Shown here: positions 1 to 9,485 of the stretch, piece by piece
Layout of the letters: every line of letters begins with the position of its first letter
Position numbering within the stretch: the stretch's first letter is position 1
Source of the DNA: Muribaculaceae bacterium Isolate-036 (Harlan)
Lineage (GTDB): Bacteria; Bacteroidota; Bacteroidia; Bacteroidales; Muribaculaceae
DNA length: 64,000 nt
Reading direction: 5' to 3'
Assembly: GCA_003833075.1 (NCBI GenBank)
Contig: RIAY01000003.1
Coordinates: 1-64,000, forward strand
The notes under the pieces: generated by a model
What the model was told of the DNA's origin: nothing
The model's database searches: none
What the model saw: only the letters and a program-made list of their open reading frames with translations
Position numbers and translations under genes: made by a program

Positions 1-60
1 TTAAAAAATGTTAAATACCAAACCAGACAATCTGGTGCTACTTAATCCAGATTAGAATAG

Positions 61-97
61 TCGCCGTTACATGCTGATATAAAGCATGTAACGGCGA
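61..97. terminator. Perfect 15-bp inverted repeat, probable terminator
   Basis: Arms at 61-75 and 83-97 are perfectly complementary around a 7-nt loop (GATATAA). The hairpin lies just past the 3' end of the minus-strand operon ending with lolD. No strong T tract follows, so the terminator role is inferred from position and stem strength. A smaller stem (22-27 with 31-36) lies next to it. Confidence 0.6.
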
Positions 98-146
98 TAA
101 TGCTCTTTAAAACTGATAAAGATGAGAGATTGATTATAAAACAAAG

Positions 147-845
147 TTAGCAATTATTTTTTAACTGAGGAAATCCCTGGTGGATTTCTTCTTCCGCGAT
201 GATGTGTCCGTCTGCCATGGATATGACGCGGTCGGCGATGGATGTCATCGAGAGGTCGTGGGTAACGATTACGAATGTCTGACCGAGTCTGTCGCGCAGG
301 TCGGCGATGACGTTGCGTATCTCATCGCGGTTTCGGGAGTCGAGGCTGCCTGTCGGTTCATCGGCAAAAATAACCTCGGGGTCATTGATCATAGCTCTCG
401 CGATTGCCGCGCGTTGCCTTTCGCCTCCCGACATTTCGGCAGGTTTGTGATTCTTACGTTCCGACAACCCGAGCATGTCGAGTAGTCCGGAAGCCTTCTG
501 CATGGCCTTTTTCTTCGACATCCCGCCGATCATTGCCGGTAGCGCCACATTCTCGCATGCCGTAAATTCCGGCAACAGCTGATGAAACTGGAATACAAAG
601 CCGATGTTGGTGTTGCGGAAATGCGACAGTTTCTTGTCATTTAGCGCGGCGATATTCTCTCCGTCATAGATGATTTCTCCGGAGTCCGGCCGGTCGAGAG
701 ACCCCGCTATCTGAAGCAAAGTCGTTTTCCCGGCTCCGCTCGGTCCCACAATGGTTATGATCTCTCCTTTGCCGATAGTCAGGGAGATGTTGGAAAGCAC
801 GGTCAGTGTGCCGTATGATTTGGATATGTTGGAAAGTCGAATCAT
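147..845 (-). CDS. lolD: LolD-like ABC transporter ATP-binding protein
   Basis: A 232-residue ABC ATPase of the LolD/MacB class, which powers lipoprotein release from the inner membrane or related MacB-type export. Walker A (GPSGAGKTT) is at residues 34-42, the Q-loop Gln near 86, the signature MSGGER at 138-143, Walker B (IFADEP) at 159-164 and the H-loop His near 196. It is a stand-alone ATPase with no membrane domain, and no permease gene lies nearby, so its partner must be encoded elsewhere. It starts 2 nt after the tcdA stop and is the last gene of the 5297-147 minus-strand operon. The lolD name is by family resemblance; an efflux role is the alternative. Confidence 0.85.
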   Translation of the reverse strand: MIRLSNISKSYGTLTVLSNISLTIGKGEIITIVGPSGAGKTTLLQIAGSLDRPDSGEIIYDGENIAALNDKKLSHFRNTNIGFVFQFHQLLPEFTACENVALPAMIGGMSKKKAMQKASGLLDMLGLSERKNHKPAEMSGGERQRAAIARAMINDPEVIFADEPTGSLDSRNRDEIRNVIADLRDRLGQTFVIVTHDLSMTSIADRVISMADGHIIAEEEIHQGFPQLKNNC

Positions 846-847
846 TA

Positions 848-1579
848 TTATTCTATAAGTTTCATTATCACGTGGTTTGCGAGATATATCCCGAAAATGG
901 CGGGTATGGTGATGATTGTGCCGTAGGAACTGCGTTTGTTCTGTTCGTTCAGCTCGATAACCGCTCTGCGTCGGGGAGCCTCTGTACTTGCCACAACTTT
1001 AAGGGCATGCCGCATGCCGCTTTTTTTCAGACGTTGCCTCACTGCACGTGCCAGACCGTCTTCCCGTGTTTCCGAAATGTCGAAATATCCGATTTTGGCA
1101 GGGTCGGTCCTGCCCCCCGCCCCCATTGAGGAAATTATAGGGATATGGTTTATCAGACAATGAGTTATAACGGCAATTTTCGGAGCAACCGTGTCTATCG
1201 CATCAATAACATAATCCACTTGGGTTCCGATCAGTTCCGCGGCATTGTCGGGTGTCACAAATTCTTTTATCGCCATGACCTCTATCTGAGGGTTTATATC
1301 CCTGCATCTTTGCCTGAACAGTTCGACTTTGGATTTTCCGATTGTTGATTTAAGCGCGATCAACTGGCGGTTCAGGTTGCTTTCGGCGACATTGTCGGCA
1401 TCGATGACAATAAGGTTCCCGACACCTGATCTTGCAAGTGTCTCCACGGCATAACCACCTACGCCTCCGGTGCCGATTACCGCGACTTTAGCGTGTGCAA
1501 GTCTCTCCGCAGCCACATCTCCGAGAAGACGGCGTGTGCGGGAATCCCAACTATCGTCAGCCGGTGCGATGTCAGGCAT
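848..1579 (-). CDS. tcdA: tRNA threonylcarbamoyladenosine dehydratase TcdA
   Basis: An E1-like ThiF/MoeB/HesA-superfamily enzyme of the TcdA (YgdL) type, which cyclises t6A37 of tRNAs to ct6A using ATP. The glycine-rich nucleotide loop (GTGGVGG) lies near the N terminus, followed by the acidic DADN motif and SNLNRQ typical of the family. The start at 1579 gives 243 residues and a short N terminus like other members. An upstream ATG at 1600 in the same frame would add seven residues and overlap the preceding metallochaperone gene by 29 nt instead of 8. It sits in the operon between a metal-binding protein and lolD. A generic ThiF-family activating enzyme is the alternative. Confidence 0.87.
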   Translation of the reverse strand: MPDIAPADDSWDSRTRRLLGDVAAERLAHAKVAVIGTGGVGGYAVETLARSGVGNLIVIDADNVAESNLNRQLIALKSTIGKSKVELFRQRCRDINPQIEVMAIKEFVTPDNAAELIGTQVDYVIDAIDTVAPKIAVITHCLINHIPIISSMGAGGRTDPAKIGYFDISETREDGLARAVRQRLKKSGMRHALKVVASTEAPRRRAVIELNEQNKRSSYGTIITIPAIFGIYLANHVIMKLIE

Positions 1580-1793
1580 CTGCAGGGAGCCAGCTTCCAT
1601 TGAAACCTGTTTCCTCTATTGTCTTTACCACTTCGGCAGCAATGGCAGCATCATCCGGTATGCCGTGACATTCCAGCACTTTGTCGGCTGATTCCAGTTC
1701 CATATTCCATTCCATATCGGGAAAACGAGCGGTCACCGCTCCCATTATAGCAGCCTTGCATCCGCCACATTTGGCATTTGTCTTGAATCTCAT
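1572..1793 (-). CDS. Small heavy-metal-associated (HMA) protein, copper chaperone-like
   Basis: A 73-residue protein with the ferredoxin-like HMA fold seen in CopZ/Atx1 copper chaperones. The metal site is CGGC with Cys9 and Cys12. The C-terminal half is acidic. It lies directly downstream of the copper ATPase gene (31-nt gap), so delivery of Cu(I) to that pump is the natural inference. The motif differs slightly from the classical MxCxxC because Lys precedes the first Cys. Its 3' end overlaps the tcdA start. Confidence 0.8.
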   Translation of the reverse strand: MRFKTNAKCGGCKAAIMGAVTARFPDMEWNMELESADKVLECHGIPDDAAIAAEVVKTIEETGFNGSWLPADA

Positions 1794-1824
1794 AATATAT
1801 ATTTAAATTCGTATGTGATTTTTA

Positions 1825-4059
1825 TTATTTTAATTTTACTCTGTTGAGCCGCAGTGAGTTGGCGACTACGCAAAGAGAAGAGAGAGCCATCGCAGCCGAG
1901 GCGAACATCGGCGACAGCAGAAAACCGGTCTTATATAATGCCCCCGCAGCAAGCGGAATACCGATGATGTTATATATAAACGCCCAAAACAGGTTTTCGC
2001 GTATAATTCTCAACGTCGATTTTGCCAGTCTCACAGCCTCCGGCAATGATGCGAGTCTGCCTCCGACGAGAGTAATCTTCGCCACATCAATCGCAATGTC
2101 CGAGCCTCCGCCCATCGCTACTGATACATCGGCGGCGGCAAGAGCCTGTGAGTCATTGATGCCGTCTCCTGCCATTGCCACAACGTGCCCCTCTTTCTGA
2201 AGTTCCTCGACGCGTTGCTGTTTCATGGAGGGGAGTGTCTCAGCGGTAACAGCGGTAATTCCTGCTTTCCCTGCGATATGGCGTGCTGTCGCCTGTCTGT
2301 CACCTGTCAATAGCTCTACGTTTATTCCGGCAGACATGAGTTCCTTGACCGCCAAGACCGCATCAACTCTTATTTCATCCTCGACCGCAAAGGCAACAAC
2401 CGGCTTGCAGTTGCAAACTGCCACAACCACTCCCGCACCCTGACCGAGCAAATCATCAATTTTATTCCTGAATCCCATGTCTTCAGATTTTTCAGACAGG
2501 GATGCCGGACCTATTTCCATGTTCATGCCATTGCTGCGGCATTTTATTCCGAAACCGGGGATGTATTCGTAAGACTCGGGACGTGCAGGTTCGATATCCT
2601 GTTTTCTGATACCGGAGGCAATCGCGCCGGCAAGTGGATGGATACTTTCATTCTCGGCTCCGTATACAGACGAAAGTATTAGTCTGCGCAAAGCAGTATC
2701 ATTGGCTGATGAGTCCCATATGATTTCCCGCAATTCTGGTTTTCCTTCTGTCAGAGTCCCTGTCTTGTCAATCAGGAGAGTATCCACTTTGGCAAGAAGT
2801 TCAAGGGCAGTGGCATCTTTGACGAGAATGCCCGATCGGGCGCCGCGTCCGATACCCACCATCACTGCCATGGGAGTGGCGAGACCTAACGCGCATGGAC
2901 ACGCGATGACAAGCACCGACACCGCGCATACGAGTCCGACAGGAAGGTAATCTTTCCCGAGTGTTGTCCATATAAGAAGGGTGACAAGTGCTATTGCCAT
3001 AATAGAGGGAACAAACACCGCAGCCACCTTGTCGACAAGTTTCTGCACTGGTGCCTTTGAACCCTGGGCTTCTTTTACGGCACGGATTATTCTTGACAGT
3101 TCCGTCTGAGAACCGACTTTTACAGCTTTCACCCTTATACTGCCTGCATTGACTATCGTTCCGGCGCTTACAGCATCTCCCGTTTCCTTTTCGACTCCGA
3201 TGGATTCTCCCGTCAGCATGGATTCATCGACAGAAGCGTTTCCCCCGGTCACATATCCGTCTACTGGAACCCTGTCTCCTTGTCTGACAATGAGTGTATT
3301 GTCAATACTTATCTGCGAGACGGGTACAGTTCTGGTCTTGCCGTCGGGCAATTCCAAAAGGGCTTCGTCAGGTTGCATGCCCATAAGAGCCTTTATTGCC
3401 ATGCCGGTTGAGTGTCTGCTGCGCAATTCGAGGAGTTTGCCGGTAAGTACAAACGCGATTATCATAGCCGCTCCTTCATAATAAAGTTCCGCGCTTATGT
3501 CTCTTGATGTCAGAACCTCAGGGAAGATAGTGTTGAACACGCTGAAGATAAAGCTGACGGCAGTCGAGATTGCCACGAGACTGTCCATGTTGGGGGATTT
3601 GGCTCTCAATGCTTTTAATCCGCGGAGGTAGAAACCGTTACCGCAGTAAAGCATGACAACGAGAGTTAGTGACATGTATATCCATGCTTCTGCCGCAAAA
3701 TGTATATGCGACATGCAGAGGACAGAGAGTGGAACTGTAATGACCCATGCCAGTATCACTTTGCGTTTCATCTCTTTGTATGCTGCTTCCTCATGCTCTT
3801 CTTTCTCTTTTACAGCCTGTTCCTCGGATTCTGAAACAATCATTTCATATCCGGCTCCCTTTACAGCTTCCGCTATGACGCGGGGAGATGTCAGGTCTGG
3901 ATTCCAGTCTATAGTCGCAGAGTTGGTTGCAAAATTCACGTCTGCTGTCATGACACCCGGACATCCCGATATCGCCTTGCTGACAGTGCCGGCGCATACC
4001 GCACACATCATGCCGGTCACGGGAAAAGTCTCATGTCTTATTTCATTCTTATTCGCCAT
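1825..4059 (-). CDS. copA: Copper-translocating P1B-type ATPase
   Basis: A 744-residue heavy-metal P-type ATPase that exports Cu(I) across the inner membrane. It has one N-terminal HMA domain (CAVC, Cys19 and Cys22), a run of membrane helices, the actuator motif TGES near residue 283, the ion-binding CPC in the sixth helix near 387, the phosphorylated Asp in DKTGT near 430, an HP dipeptide, and the hinge GDGIND. CPC plus the N-terminal CxxC indicate monovalent copper specificity. Its start codon lies inside the 3' end of the upstream methyltransferase gene (22-nt overlap), so translation is probably coupled. The HMA chaperone gene follows. Confidence 0.93.
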   Translation of the reverse strand: MANKNEIRHETFPVTGMMCAVCAGTVSKAISGCPGVMTADVNFATNSATIDWNPDLTSPRVIAEAVKGAGYEMIVSESEEQAVKEKEEHEEAAYKEMKRKVILAWVITVPLSVLCMSHIHFAAEAWIYMSLTLVVMLYCGNGFYLRGLKALRAKSPNMDSLVAISTAVSFIFSVFNTIFPEVLTSRDISAELYYEGAAMIIAFVLTGKLLELRSRHSTGMAIKALMGMQPDEALLELPDGKTRTVPVSQISIDNTLIVRQGDRVPVDGYVTGGNASVDESMLTGESIGVEKETGDAVSAGTIVNAGSIRVKAVKVGSQTELSRIIRAVKEAQGSKAPVQKLVDKVAAVFVPSIMAIALVTLLIWTTLGKDYLPVGLVCAVSVLVIACPCALGLATPMAVMVGIGRGARSGILVKDATALELLAKVDTLLIDKTGTLTEGKPELREIIWDSSANDTALRRLILSSVYGAENESIHPLAGAIASGIRKQDIEPARPESYEYIPGFGIKCRSNGMNMEIGPASLSEKSEDMGFRNKIDDLLGQGAGVVVAVCNCKPVVAFAVEDEIRVDAVLAVKELMSAGINVELLTGDRQATARHIAGKAGITAVTAETLPSMKQQRVEELQKEGHVVAMAGDGINDSQALAAADVSVAMGGGSDIAIDVAKITLVGGRLASLPEAVRLAKSTLRIIRENLFWAFIYNIIGIPLAAGALYKTGFLLSPMFASAAMALSSLCVVANSLRLNRVKLK

Positions 4060-5297
4060 TGGGCAGGATAAAGATTATTGGCACGGTTGCCGAGATTCTT
4101 AACTATTCCTAAAGGTGTGTCTTTATATATAACTACAACATACCCTTTCGGGATTTCGCGATCAAGGATAATCGCCTCGTGTCTGAGATAAGAAAGAGCC
4201 GTTTTTTCATCAACTTCCGCTTCGGGCAGACTGCCTCTTTTATAGGAGCATGATAAAACAGATTCAGTGGTAGGAACTGTATCGCGCCCTTTTGTGGTTG
4301 TCAAGGGGATGCCGTCGGCTATTATTCTGACCTTTTCCCCAAGCATATCGGCAAGACTTTTCCCTTTTCTGATGCCGGAAACCGGGAAATCACCCTCTTT
4401 TCTCAGCACGCATAGAAACAGACCCTCGCCATGAGTCATATGTGGCATGAACCGCAGGCAGGGGTATGTTGTCGCAATCCCTTTCCCGATCCCCCATTCA
4501 TCGGGGAGGTCAAGGTCAACAGGAGCCATCTCCAGCTCTTCTACGAGATAACGTACATTCTCTTCGTTTTCAAGCCGGTTGAACGTGCATGTCGAATATA
4601 TAAGGAATCCCCCCGGTCTGAGAGCTGCGAACGCATTGTCAAGAATCTCTCTCTGCAGCGATGCGCATTGTCTCTGTAGTCCTTCGTTCCATTGAGTCAC
4701 TGCCATTTCCTCTTTGCGCATCATTCCCTCGCCCGAGCAGGGAGCATCCACGGCAATGATGTCGAATAATTCTCCTGCGGCTGCGAAACGGTCGGTGGGA
4801 GAGTTGGTGATGATAATCTCAGGGTATCCCCATTTCATCAGGTTCTCTTTGAGAGCCGCGGCTCTGGCACCGACAAATTCATTGGCAACAACCCTTGTCC
4901 CGTCAGGAAGTGCGTTGATCATCGATGTTGTCTTTCCTCCGGGAGCTGCACAGAGGTCGAGCACATTGAGAGTGCATCCTGTGTCAAGAGCCATAGGGGC
5001 AATCTTTTCTATAACCGTTTCATAAATCATGGAAGATGCATCCTGCACATAGAACACACCGGCATGAATGAGCGGATTAAGTGTGAATACAGGACGTTCG
5101 GGAAGGTAAAATCCGCTGCCGCACCATTTTACCTTTGTCAGACCGTCGTATCCGAAGGTGTCCGGGGAAGCGGTCTTTCTCCTGTTTATCTTTATAGATA
5201 CAGCCGGAGGTTGTTTCATAGCCGCGAGAAAATCGCCGGATTTCTCTCCAAGCAATTCCTGCATCTGTAATATAAATTTATCGGGCAATTCCATCAT
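4038..5297 (-). CDS. rsmF: NOL1/NOP2/Sun RNA m5C methyltransferase (RsmF-like)
   Basis: A 419-residue SAM-dependent RNA cytosine-C5 methyltransferase. The SAM loop DLCAAPGGKT is near residue 114, and the two cysteines of the NSUN mechanism are in APCSGEG (Cys187) and YSTCTF (Cys237, the usual nucleophile). The C-terminal part resembles the RsmF accessory domain and ends in an NNLYPAQWRI block typical of bacterial 16S rRNA C1407 enzymes. The start is ambiguous by one codon (MMEL, 5297 or 5294). It is the first gene of the minus-strand operon, and its 3' end overlaps copA by 22 nt. The exact rRNA target is inferred. Confidence 0.85.
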   Translation of the reverse strand: MMELPDKFILQMQELLGEKSGDFLAAMKQPPAVSIKINRRKTASPDTFGYDGLTKVKWCGSGFYLPERPVFTLNPLIHAGVFYVQDASSMIYETVIEKIAPMALDTGCTLNVLDLCAAPGGKTTSMINALPDGTRVVANEFVGARAAALKENLMKWGYPEIIITNSPTDRFAAAGELFDIIAVDAPCSGEGMMRKEEMAVTQWNEGLQRQCASLQREILDNAFAALRPGGFLIYSTCTFNRLENEENVRYLVEELEMAPVDLDLPDEWGIGKGIATTYPCLRFMPHMTHGEGLFLCVLRKEGDFPVSGIRKGKSLADMLGEKVRIIADGIPLTTTKGRDTVPTTESVLSCSYKRGSLPEAEVDEKTALSYLRHEAIILDREIPKGYVVVIYKDTPLGIVKNLGNRANNLYPAQWRIRMK

Positions 5298-5423
5298 CTG
5301 CTTGTTTCATTTTAACTACAAAGGTAGTTTAATCCGAATGCACCGGGAGTGCAATTAACAAAATTAACAAAAAATGGAGATATTGGTGATAGACGAGTAT
5401 AAGAAAATTATTAAATTTGTATT

Positions 5424-6188
5424 ATGAAACAAGAAGCGGCATTATATCTTATACCTGTAAACATCAGTGACGCTCCGTTGGAGAATGTGATTCCGACCGG
5501 AAATCTTCAGCTTGTGAAGAGTCTGCGCCATCTGATTGTTGAAAATGTGCGCACGGCACGTCGTTTCCTGAAACGCTGGGACAAGACATTCGACATAGAT
5601 TCCATATCATTCCACGAGCTTAACGGTCATACCGATCTTTCCGAGGTTAGTGAATGGCTTGAGCCGTTGCGTCATGGGGAAGCGATGGGTGTGATGAGTG
5701 AAGCCGGTTGTCCGGCTGTCGCCGACCCCGGTGCCTTGCCGGTGGAAATCGCGCAGCGCGAAGGGCTGAAGGTTGTTCCGCTTGTCGGTCCGTCAAGTAT
5801 TCTGATGTCCTTGATGGCATCGGGTTTCAACGGTCAGGGATTCGCATTCAACGGCTATCTCCCGATTGATGAAAAGGAACGGAGTCGTACGATTCGCGAG
5901 CTTGAAAACGAGTCGCAGAATAAAAACCGTACACAGATATTTATAGAGACACCTTACCGCAACAACAGCATGATTCGTTTCCTTAGCGAGAATCTTCGTC
6001 CAGACACCATGCTTTGCGTTGCATGCGACATAACGGATACTGACCGGGAATCAGTGGTGACCCGTCAGGCGTCATCGTGGAAAAACTGCCGGGAGAATTA
6101 TGACAAACGCCCGGCGATATTTCTTATATACAGAGGGGGAGACGCGGTTCTGGGCAACAGAAAAGGAGGGAGAAGAAATGTGCGCTAA
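5424..6188 (+). CDS. SAM-dependent methyltransferase, tetrapyrrole methylase family
   Basis: A 254-residue protein of the family that includes RsmI (16S rRNA C1402 2'-O-methyltransferase). The conserved core SEAGCPAVADPG followed by a VGPSS block is present, but the N terminus lacks the classic RsmI opening, so this is the divergent form common in Bacteroidetes. A perfect -7 element (TAAATTTG, 5412-5419) lies immediately before the ATG. If used, it would give a nearly leaderless mRNA, although no well-spaced -33 box was found. The 3' end overlaps the next gene by 11 nt. The substrate is unknown. Confidence 0.75.
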   Translation: MKQEAALYLIPVNISDAPLENVIPTGNLQLVKSLRHLIVENVRTARRFLKRWDKTFDIDSISFHELNGHTDLSEVSEWLEPLRHGEAMGVMSEAGCPAVADPGALPVEIAQREGLKVVPLVGPSSILMSLMASGFNGQGFAFNGYLPIDEKERSRTIRELENESQNKNRTQIFIETPYRNNSMIRFLSENLRPDTMLCVACDITDTDRESVVTRQASSWKNCRENYDKRPAIFLIYRGGDAVLGNRKGGRRNVR

Positions 6189-7185
6189 GAAGATACGTTT
6201 CTATGGTCATCCCCAGCTTCCGTTCGAGGAGTGGGAGCCATCTTATGTTGACCAAGGCAAAGTGAATCCCGGGCAATCCGGCTATACCGATCTTGACATA
6301 ACACCTGCGGATCTGGCAGCAGACAAAGTTTCTGAACGCAATCTGCATTTTATCTCTCTCGGCTCCGGCTCAAGCGGCAACTGTTGCTATATAGGAAGCA
6401 AGAGAGGCGGTATACTTATCGATGCCGGTGTCAAGACAGAGGATGTGGTGAGAATGCTTTCATCCAACGGCATCTCGATGAACTCTGTGAAGGCACTCCT
6501 GCTTACTCATGATCATTCGGATCATGTCAGATATGCATATAATATAGTGCGAAATCACAAACATATACGCATTTTCTGCACAAACAGGGTGCTCGGCGGG
6601 ATATTGCGCCGTCACAGCATATCCAAACGTATCAAGGAATATCACAATCCGGTGTTCAAGGAGATACCGTTCAGGATACTGGATTTCGAGATAACCGCTT
6701 TTGAGGTTCCCCACGACGGTACTGACAACATGGGTTTCTCGATAGAGTTCGACAATCGGCATTTCGTGCTTGCAACGGACCTTGGTGCTGTCACGGATCG
6801 TGCCCGTTATTACATGAGCCGTGCAAATTACCTTGTGATAGAGGCGAATTATGATCTTCAGATGCTGAAATACGGACCTTATCCGGAATATCTCAAGGCG
6901 AGAATTCAGACAGACAACGGGCATATGGACAATGAGGCTACCGGCGCATTTCTTAAGGAAATAGTCAATCCGGATCTTAAATATGTGTTTTTATGCCATT
7001 TGTCGAAAGACAACAATACCCCCTCCAAGGCTCTCAAAGCGGTAAGGGATGCGTTGGAAAGTGCCGGAAAGGTTGTTGGCAACGCGTCCGAAAGCATTCT
7101 TGACCGTAAGGCGGATATTCAGCTCATGGCGCTTCCGAGATTTGAGTCATCGCGCCTGTTTGTCTTCAGAGGGGTGGTGTCTTAG
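6178..7185 (+). CDS. MBL-fold metallohydrolase, YycJ-like
   Basis: A metallo-beta-lactamase-fold hydrolase. The family opening HFISLGSGSSGNC and the zinc motif THDHSDH are clear, with later His/Asp ligands in the PHDG and ATDLG segments. I chose the ATG at 6178 because a strong purine-rich ribosome-binding site (AAAGGAGGGAG) lies just before it, giving 335 residues. An in-frame ATG at 6100 would overlap the upstream gene by 89 nt. Compared with YycJ, whose MBL domain starts at residue 1, this protein has about 55 extra N-terminal residues of unknown role. Its 3' end overlaps the convergent lipoprotein gene by 20 nt. Confidence 0.82.
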   Translation: MCAKKIRFYGHPQLPFEEWEPSYVDQGKVNPGQSGYTDLDITPADLAADKVSERNLHFISLGSGSSGNCCYIGSKRGGILIDAGVKTEDVVRMLSSNGISMNSVKALLLTHDHSDHVRYAYNIVRNHKHIRIFCTNRVLGGILRRHSISKRIKEYHNPVFKEIPFRILDFEITAFEVPHDGTDNMGFSIEFDNRHFVLATDLGAVTDRARYYMSRANYLVIEANYDLQMLKYGPYPEYLKARIQTDNGHMDNEATGAFLKEIVNPDLKYVFLCHLSKDNNTPSKALKAVRDALESAGKVVGNASESILDRKADIQLMALPRFESSRLFVFRGVVS

Positions 7186-7741
7186 TGGCTATTATGCTCA
7201 TAAGCGGTCCTTCGAGACCGTTTGGCGCCACTGCGGCGCGTGTTTCTATTCTCAGATATACACCATCTATATCGTACACAACCAACTGGGTCTCCTCGTC
7301 ATCATCGAATTCCTCTGTCTCAATTATATTTTCAGGCGAGAGATTCAGGCTTGATGCGAGATAGCTTTCGAGATCATCGGGAAGAAGGTCTCCGAGATAT
7401 ACGTTGCGTATTACGGCTGTAGTAGGAGAAATCACATCCACATCCCAGCTTCCCGGAGTGCCCTGGATGTCAGTATACAATGGATGCCCCTCGCCGTCGG
7501 TGAGTATTCCTTCGAAATTATAATCGAGGGTGTCGAGAGGTTCTCCTACGCGTAATGCATCGGTAATGCTGCGGACGGTCATGGCGATGTCGTTGTCGGC
7601 ATGATATTCATCTGCATATAAAGATATGGAATCCTCTGCCTTCTGTTCCGGCGCAGAGGTTTTTCGGCAAGCTGACATGTTGGCTATCAAGCAACATGCG
7701 ATGCTGAAGATAACTGCAAACTTATGTTTAGACTGGCTCAT
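7166..7741 (-). CDS. Hypothetical lipoprotein
   Basis: A 191-residue protein I do not recognise. The N terminus has a charged segment, a hydrophobic stretch and a plausible lipobox ending at Cys25 (MSAC), so it is probably a lipoprotein. The mature part is strongly acidic. A minus-strand -7 element (TAAATTTG, 7767-7774) lies about 25 nt upstream and supports the start. It is transcribed toward the MBL gene with a 20-nt overlap of coding ends. Function unknown. Confidence 0.7.
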   Translation of the reverse strand: MSQSKHKFAVIFSIACCLIANMSACRKTSAPEQKAEDSISLYADEYHADNDIAMTVRSITDALRVGEPLDTLDYNFEGILTDGEGHPLYTDIQGTPGSWDVDVISPTTAVIRNVYLGDLLPDDLESYLASSLNLSPENIIETEEFDDDEETQLVVYDIDGVYLRIETRAAVAPNGLEGPLMSIIATKTPPL

Positions 7742-7856
7742 TATACCATTTCAACAAATGACGGTGCAAATTTATTCAATGTTTTTGAAATATCATTAAA
7801 AATCTTAAAAAATATTAATAAATGGCAAGAAAATGCATTCTGTCAAGATGTAATTA

Positions 7857-7925
7857 AACTTGGGAAACAAATAAGCAAGGGTGCGGAATTTGGTTCCGCA
7901 CCCTTGCTTATTTGTTTCCCAAGTT
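7857..7925. terminator. 69-nt perfect palindrome with 32-bp arms
   Basis: Arms at 7857-7888 and 7894-7925 are perfectly complementary over 32 bp around a 5-nt loop (TTTGG). It begins 11 nt past the stop of the peptide transporter gene, so it is best read as that gene's terminator. The arm length is far beyond a usual intrinsic terminator. Confidence 0.8.
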
Positions 7926-7935
7926 CGGGACGAGG

Positions 7936-9456
7936 TTATTTTGTAACTCTCTCAAGCCAGTTGACCATGGCGAACATGACGCCCATGGAGACTACGCACA
8001 CTGAGAGGAATACTGTCCAGGCAACCCATATGGGGCATGCGTTGTAGATAAGCGGACCGATCCAGAGGAGAAGGTTGCCTACAGCTGTGGCGCCAAGCCA
8101 CAGACCCTGGCACAGACCCTGAAGGTGTTTGGGCGCTACTTTTGATACGAACGAAAGTCCAAGCGGAGATATGAACAGTTCCGCTACAGTCAGGAAGAAG
8201 TAGAGAACAAACAGAACCCATGGACCAGTCTTGAGACCTTCGGCAACTGCGGGAGCAAGTTCTTTGAACTCGTTTGCCGACGGATAACCCTTGACTGCGG
8301 AGAATATTACAAGGAAAAGATATGCAATTCCTGCAAGACCCATGCCGATGGCGATTTTCTTGGGTGTGGAGATCTCTTTGCCTCTTTTGGCGAGCAGTGA
8401 GAATACCCACATGACCACCGGTGTCAGGATTATCACATAGAATGGATTGAGAGCCTGCCAGATTTCAGGCTGTACGGAGTCTGTGCGCACGAAGTCTCGG
8501 GCAAAGAGAGAGAGGGATGTGCCGTTCTGATGGAATGAGAACCAGAAGAAGATTGCGATGCCGAGCACTGCGAAAAGCGCGTACATACGCTGCTTGATTT
8601 CTTTTGCCATGCGGGCTTTCTCTTCGGCGGTGTATTGCACGCTCTCTGTCTTACCTTTCTTGGCGGGAGAAGGAAGCCCGCTCTTTGTTGCAAGGAAGAT
8701 GGCGAGGGAGATAAGCATTGCTGCCACTGAAGCTATGAAGCTGTAGTGGATACCGGTATTGAACACATCCAGATATTGGGTGCAGAAACCTGCTACATCC
8801 TGCATGTTGCCTCCCATTTCTGTGATAAGGGCATAGAGGTTGTCGGCATTCTGCTGGTTCATGTTGTCGCTTACGCTGAGGTATTCATGACAAAGGGCGG
8901 GGAGCGATGCGTTGTATGCAAGGTTGTGCACTCCGAGCCACCATGAGCGGAGAATCGGGGCAATAAAGGGGGCGAGCACACCTCCGATGTTGATGAATAC
9001 ATAGAAGATCTGGAAACCGGAGTCGCGTTGTGCGGCGTAGCGCGGATTGTCATACAGCTGACCGACTATCGCCTGTAGGTTTCCTTTAAAGAGACCGTTG
9101 CCGAACGCTATGAGGAAGAGCGCCACGCAGGTCAGTGTCAGAAGCCATGTGGTGTTTTCCGGAGTGGCAAGGATTGGCACGGCGAGAACCACATACCCGA
9201 TGGTCATTACCATAAGGCCGGAGATGATTGTGCCTTTGTAGTTCTGGGTGCGGTCAGCGATGAGACCGCCGACGAGACTCAGGATGTAGATTCCTGCATA
9301 AAAACATGAGTAGACAATGGCACTTGTCTCCTCTTTCAGACCGAACTTCGAGCATAGGAAAAGCACAAGCACGGCGTTCATGATGTAATAGCCGAACCGT
9401 TCGCCCATGTTGGAAAGGGCAGCGGGGATAAGGCCTTTGGGTTGGTTCTTGAACAT
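7936..9456 (-). CDS. POT/PTR2-family proton-dependent peptide transporter
   Basis: A 506-residue polytopic membrane protein of the proton-dependent oligopeptide transporter family (MFS fold), importing di- and tripeptides. The family signature is near the N terminus: MGERFGYY matches the ExxERFxYY proton-coupling motif. Many hydrophobic segments are visible, with a charged cytoplasmic loop near the middle (SPAKKGKTES). Its length matches DtpT/YclF-type transporters. The very stable hairpin at 7857-7925 follows the stop. It is separated by 29 nt from sufE and may be cotranscribed with it. Confidence 0.9.
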   Translation of the reverse strand: MFKNQPKGLIPAALSNMGERFGYYIMNAVLVLFLCSKFGLKEETSAIVYSCFYAGIYILSLVGGLIADRTQNYKGTIISGLMVMTIGYVVLAVPILATPENTTWLLTLTCVALFLIAFGNGLFKGNLQAIVGQLYDNPRYAAQRDSGFQIFYVFINIGGVLAPFIAPILRSWWLGVHNLAYNASLPALCHEYLSVSDNMNQQNADNLYALITEMGGNMQDVAGFCTQYLDVFNTGIHYSFIASVAAMLISLAIFLATKSGLPSPAKKGKTESVQYTAEEKARMAKEIKQRMYALFAVLGIAIFFWFSFHQNGTSLSLFARDFVRTDSVQPEIWQALNPFYVIILTPVVMWVFSLLAKRGKEISTPKKIAIGMGLAGIAYLFLVIFSAVKGYPSANEFKELAPAVAEGLKTGPWVLFVLYFFLTVAELFISPLGLSFVSKVAPKHLQGLCQGLWLGATAVGNLLLWIGPLIYNACPIWVAWTVFLSVCVVSMGVMFAMVNWLERVTK

Positions 9457-9485
9457 GTGTTTCGTATTAGGTTTGAATAAAAAAA

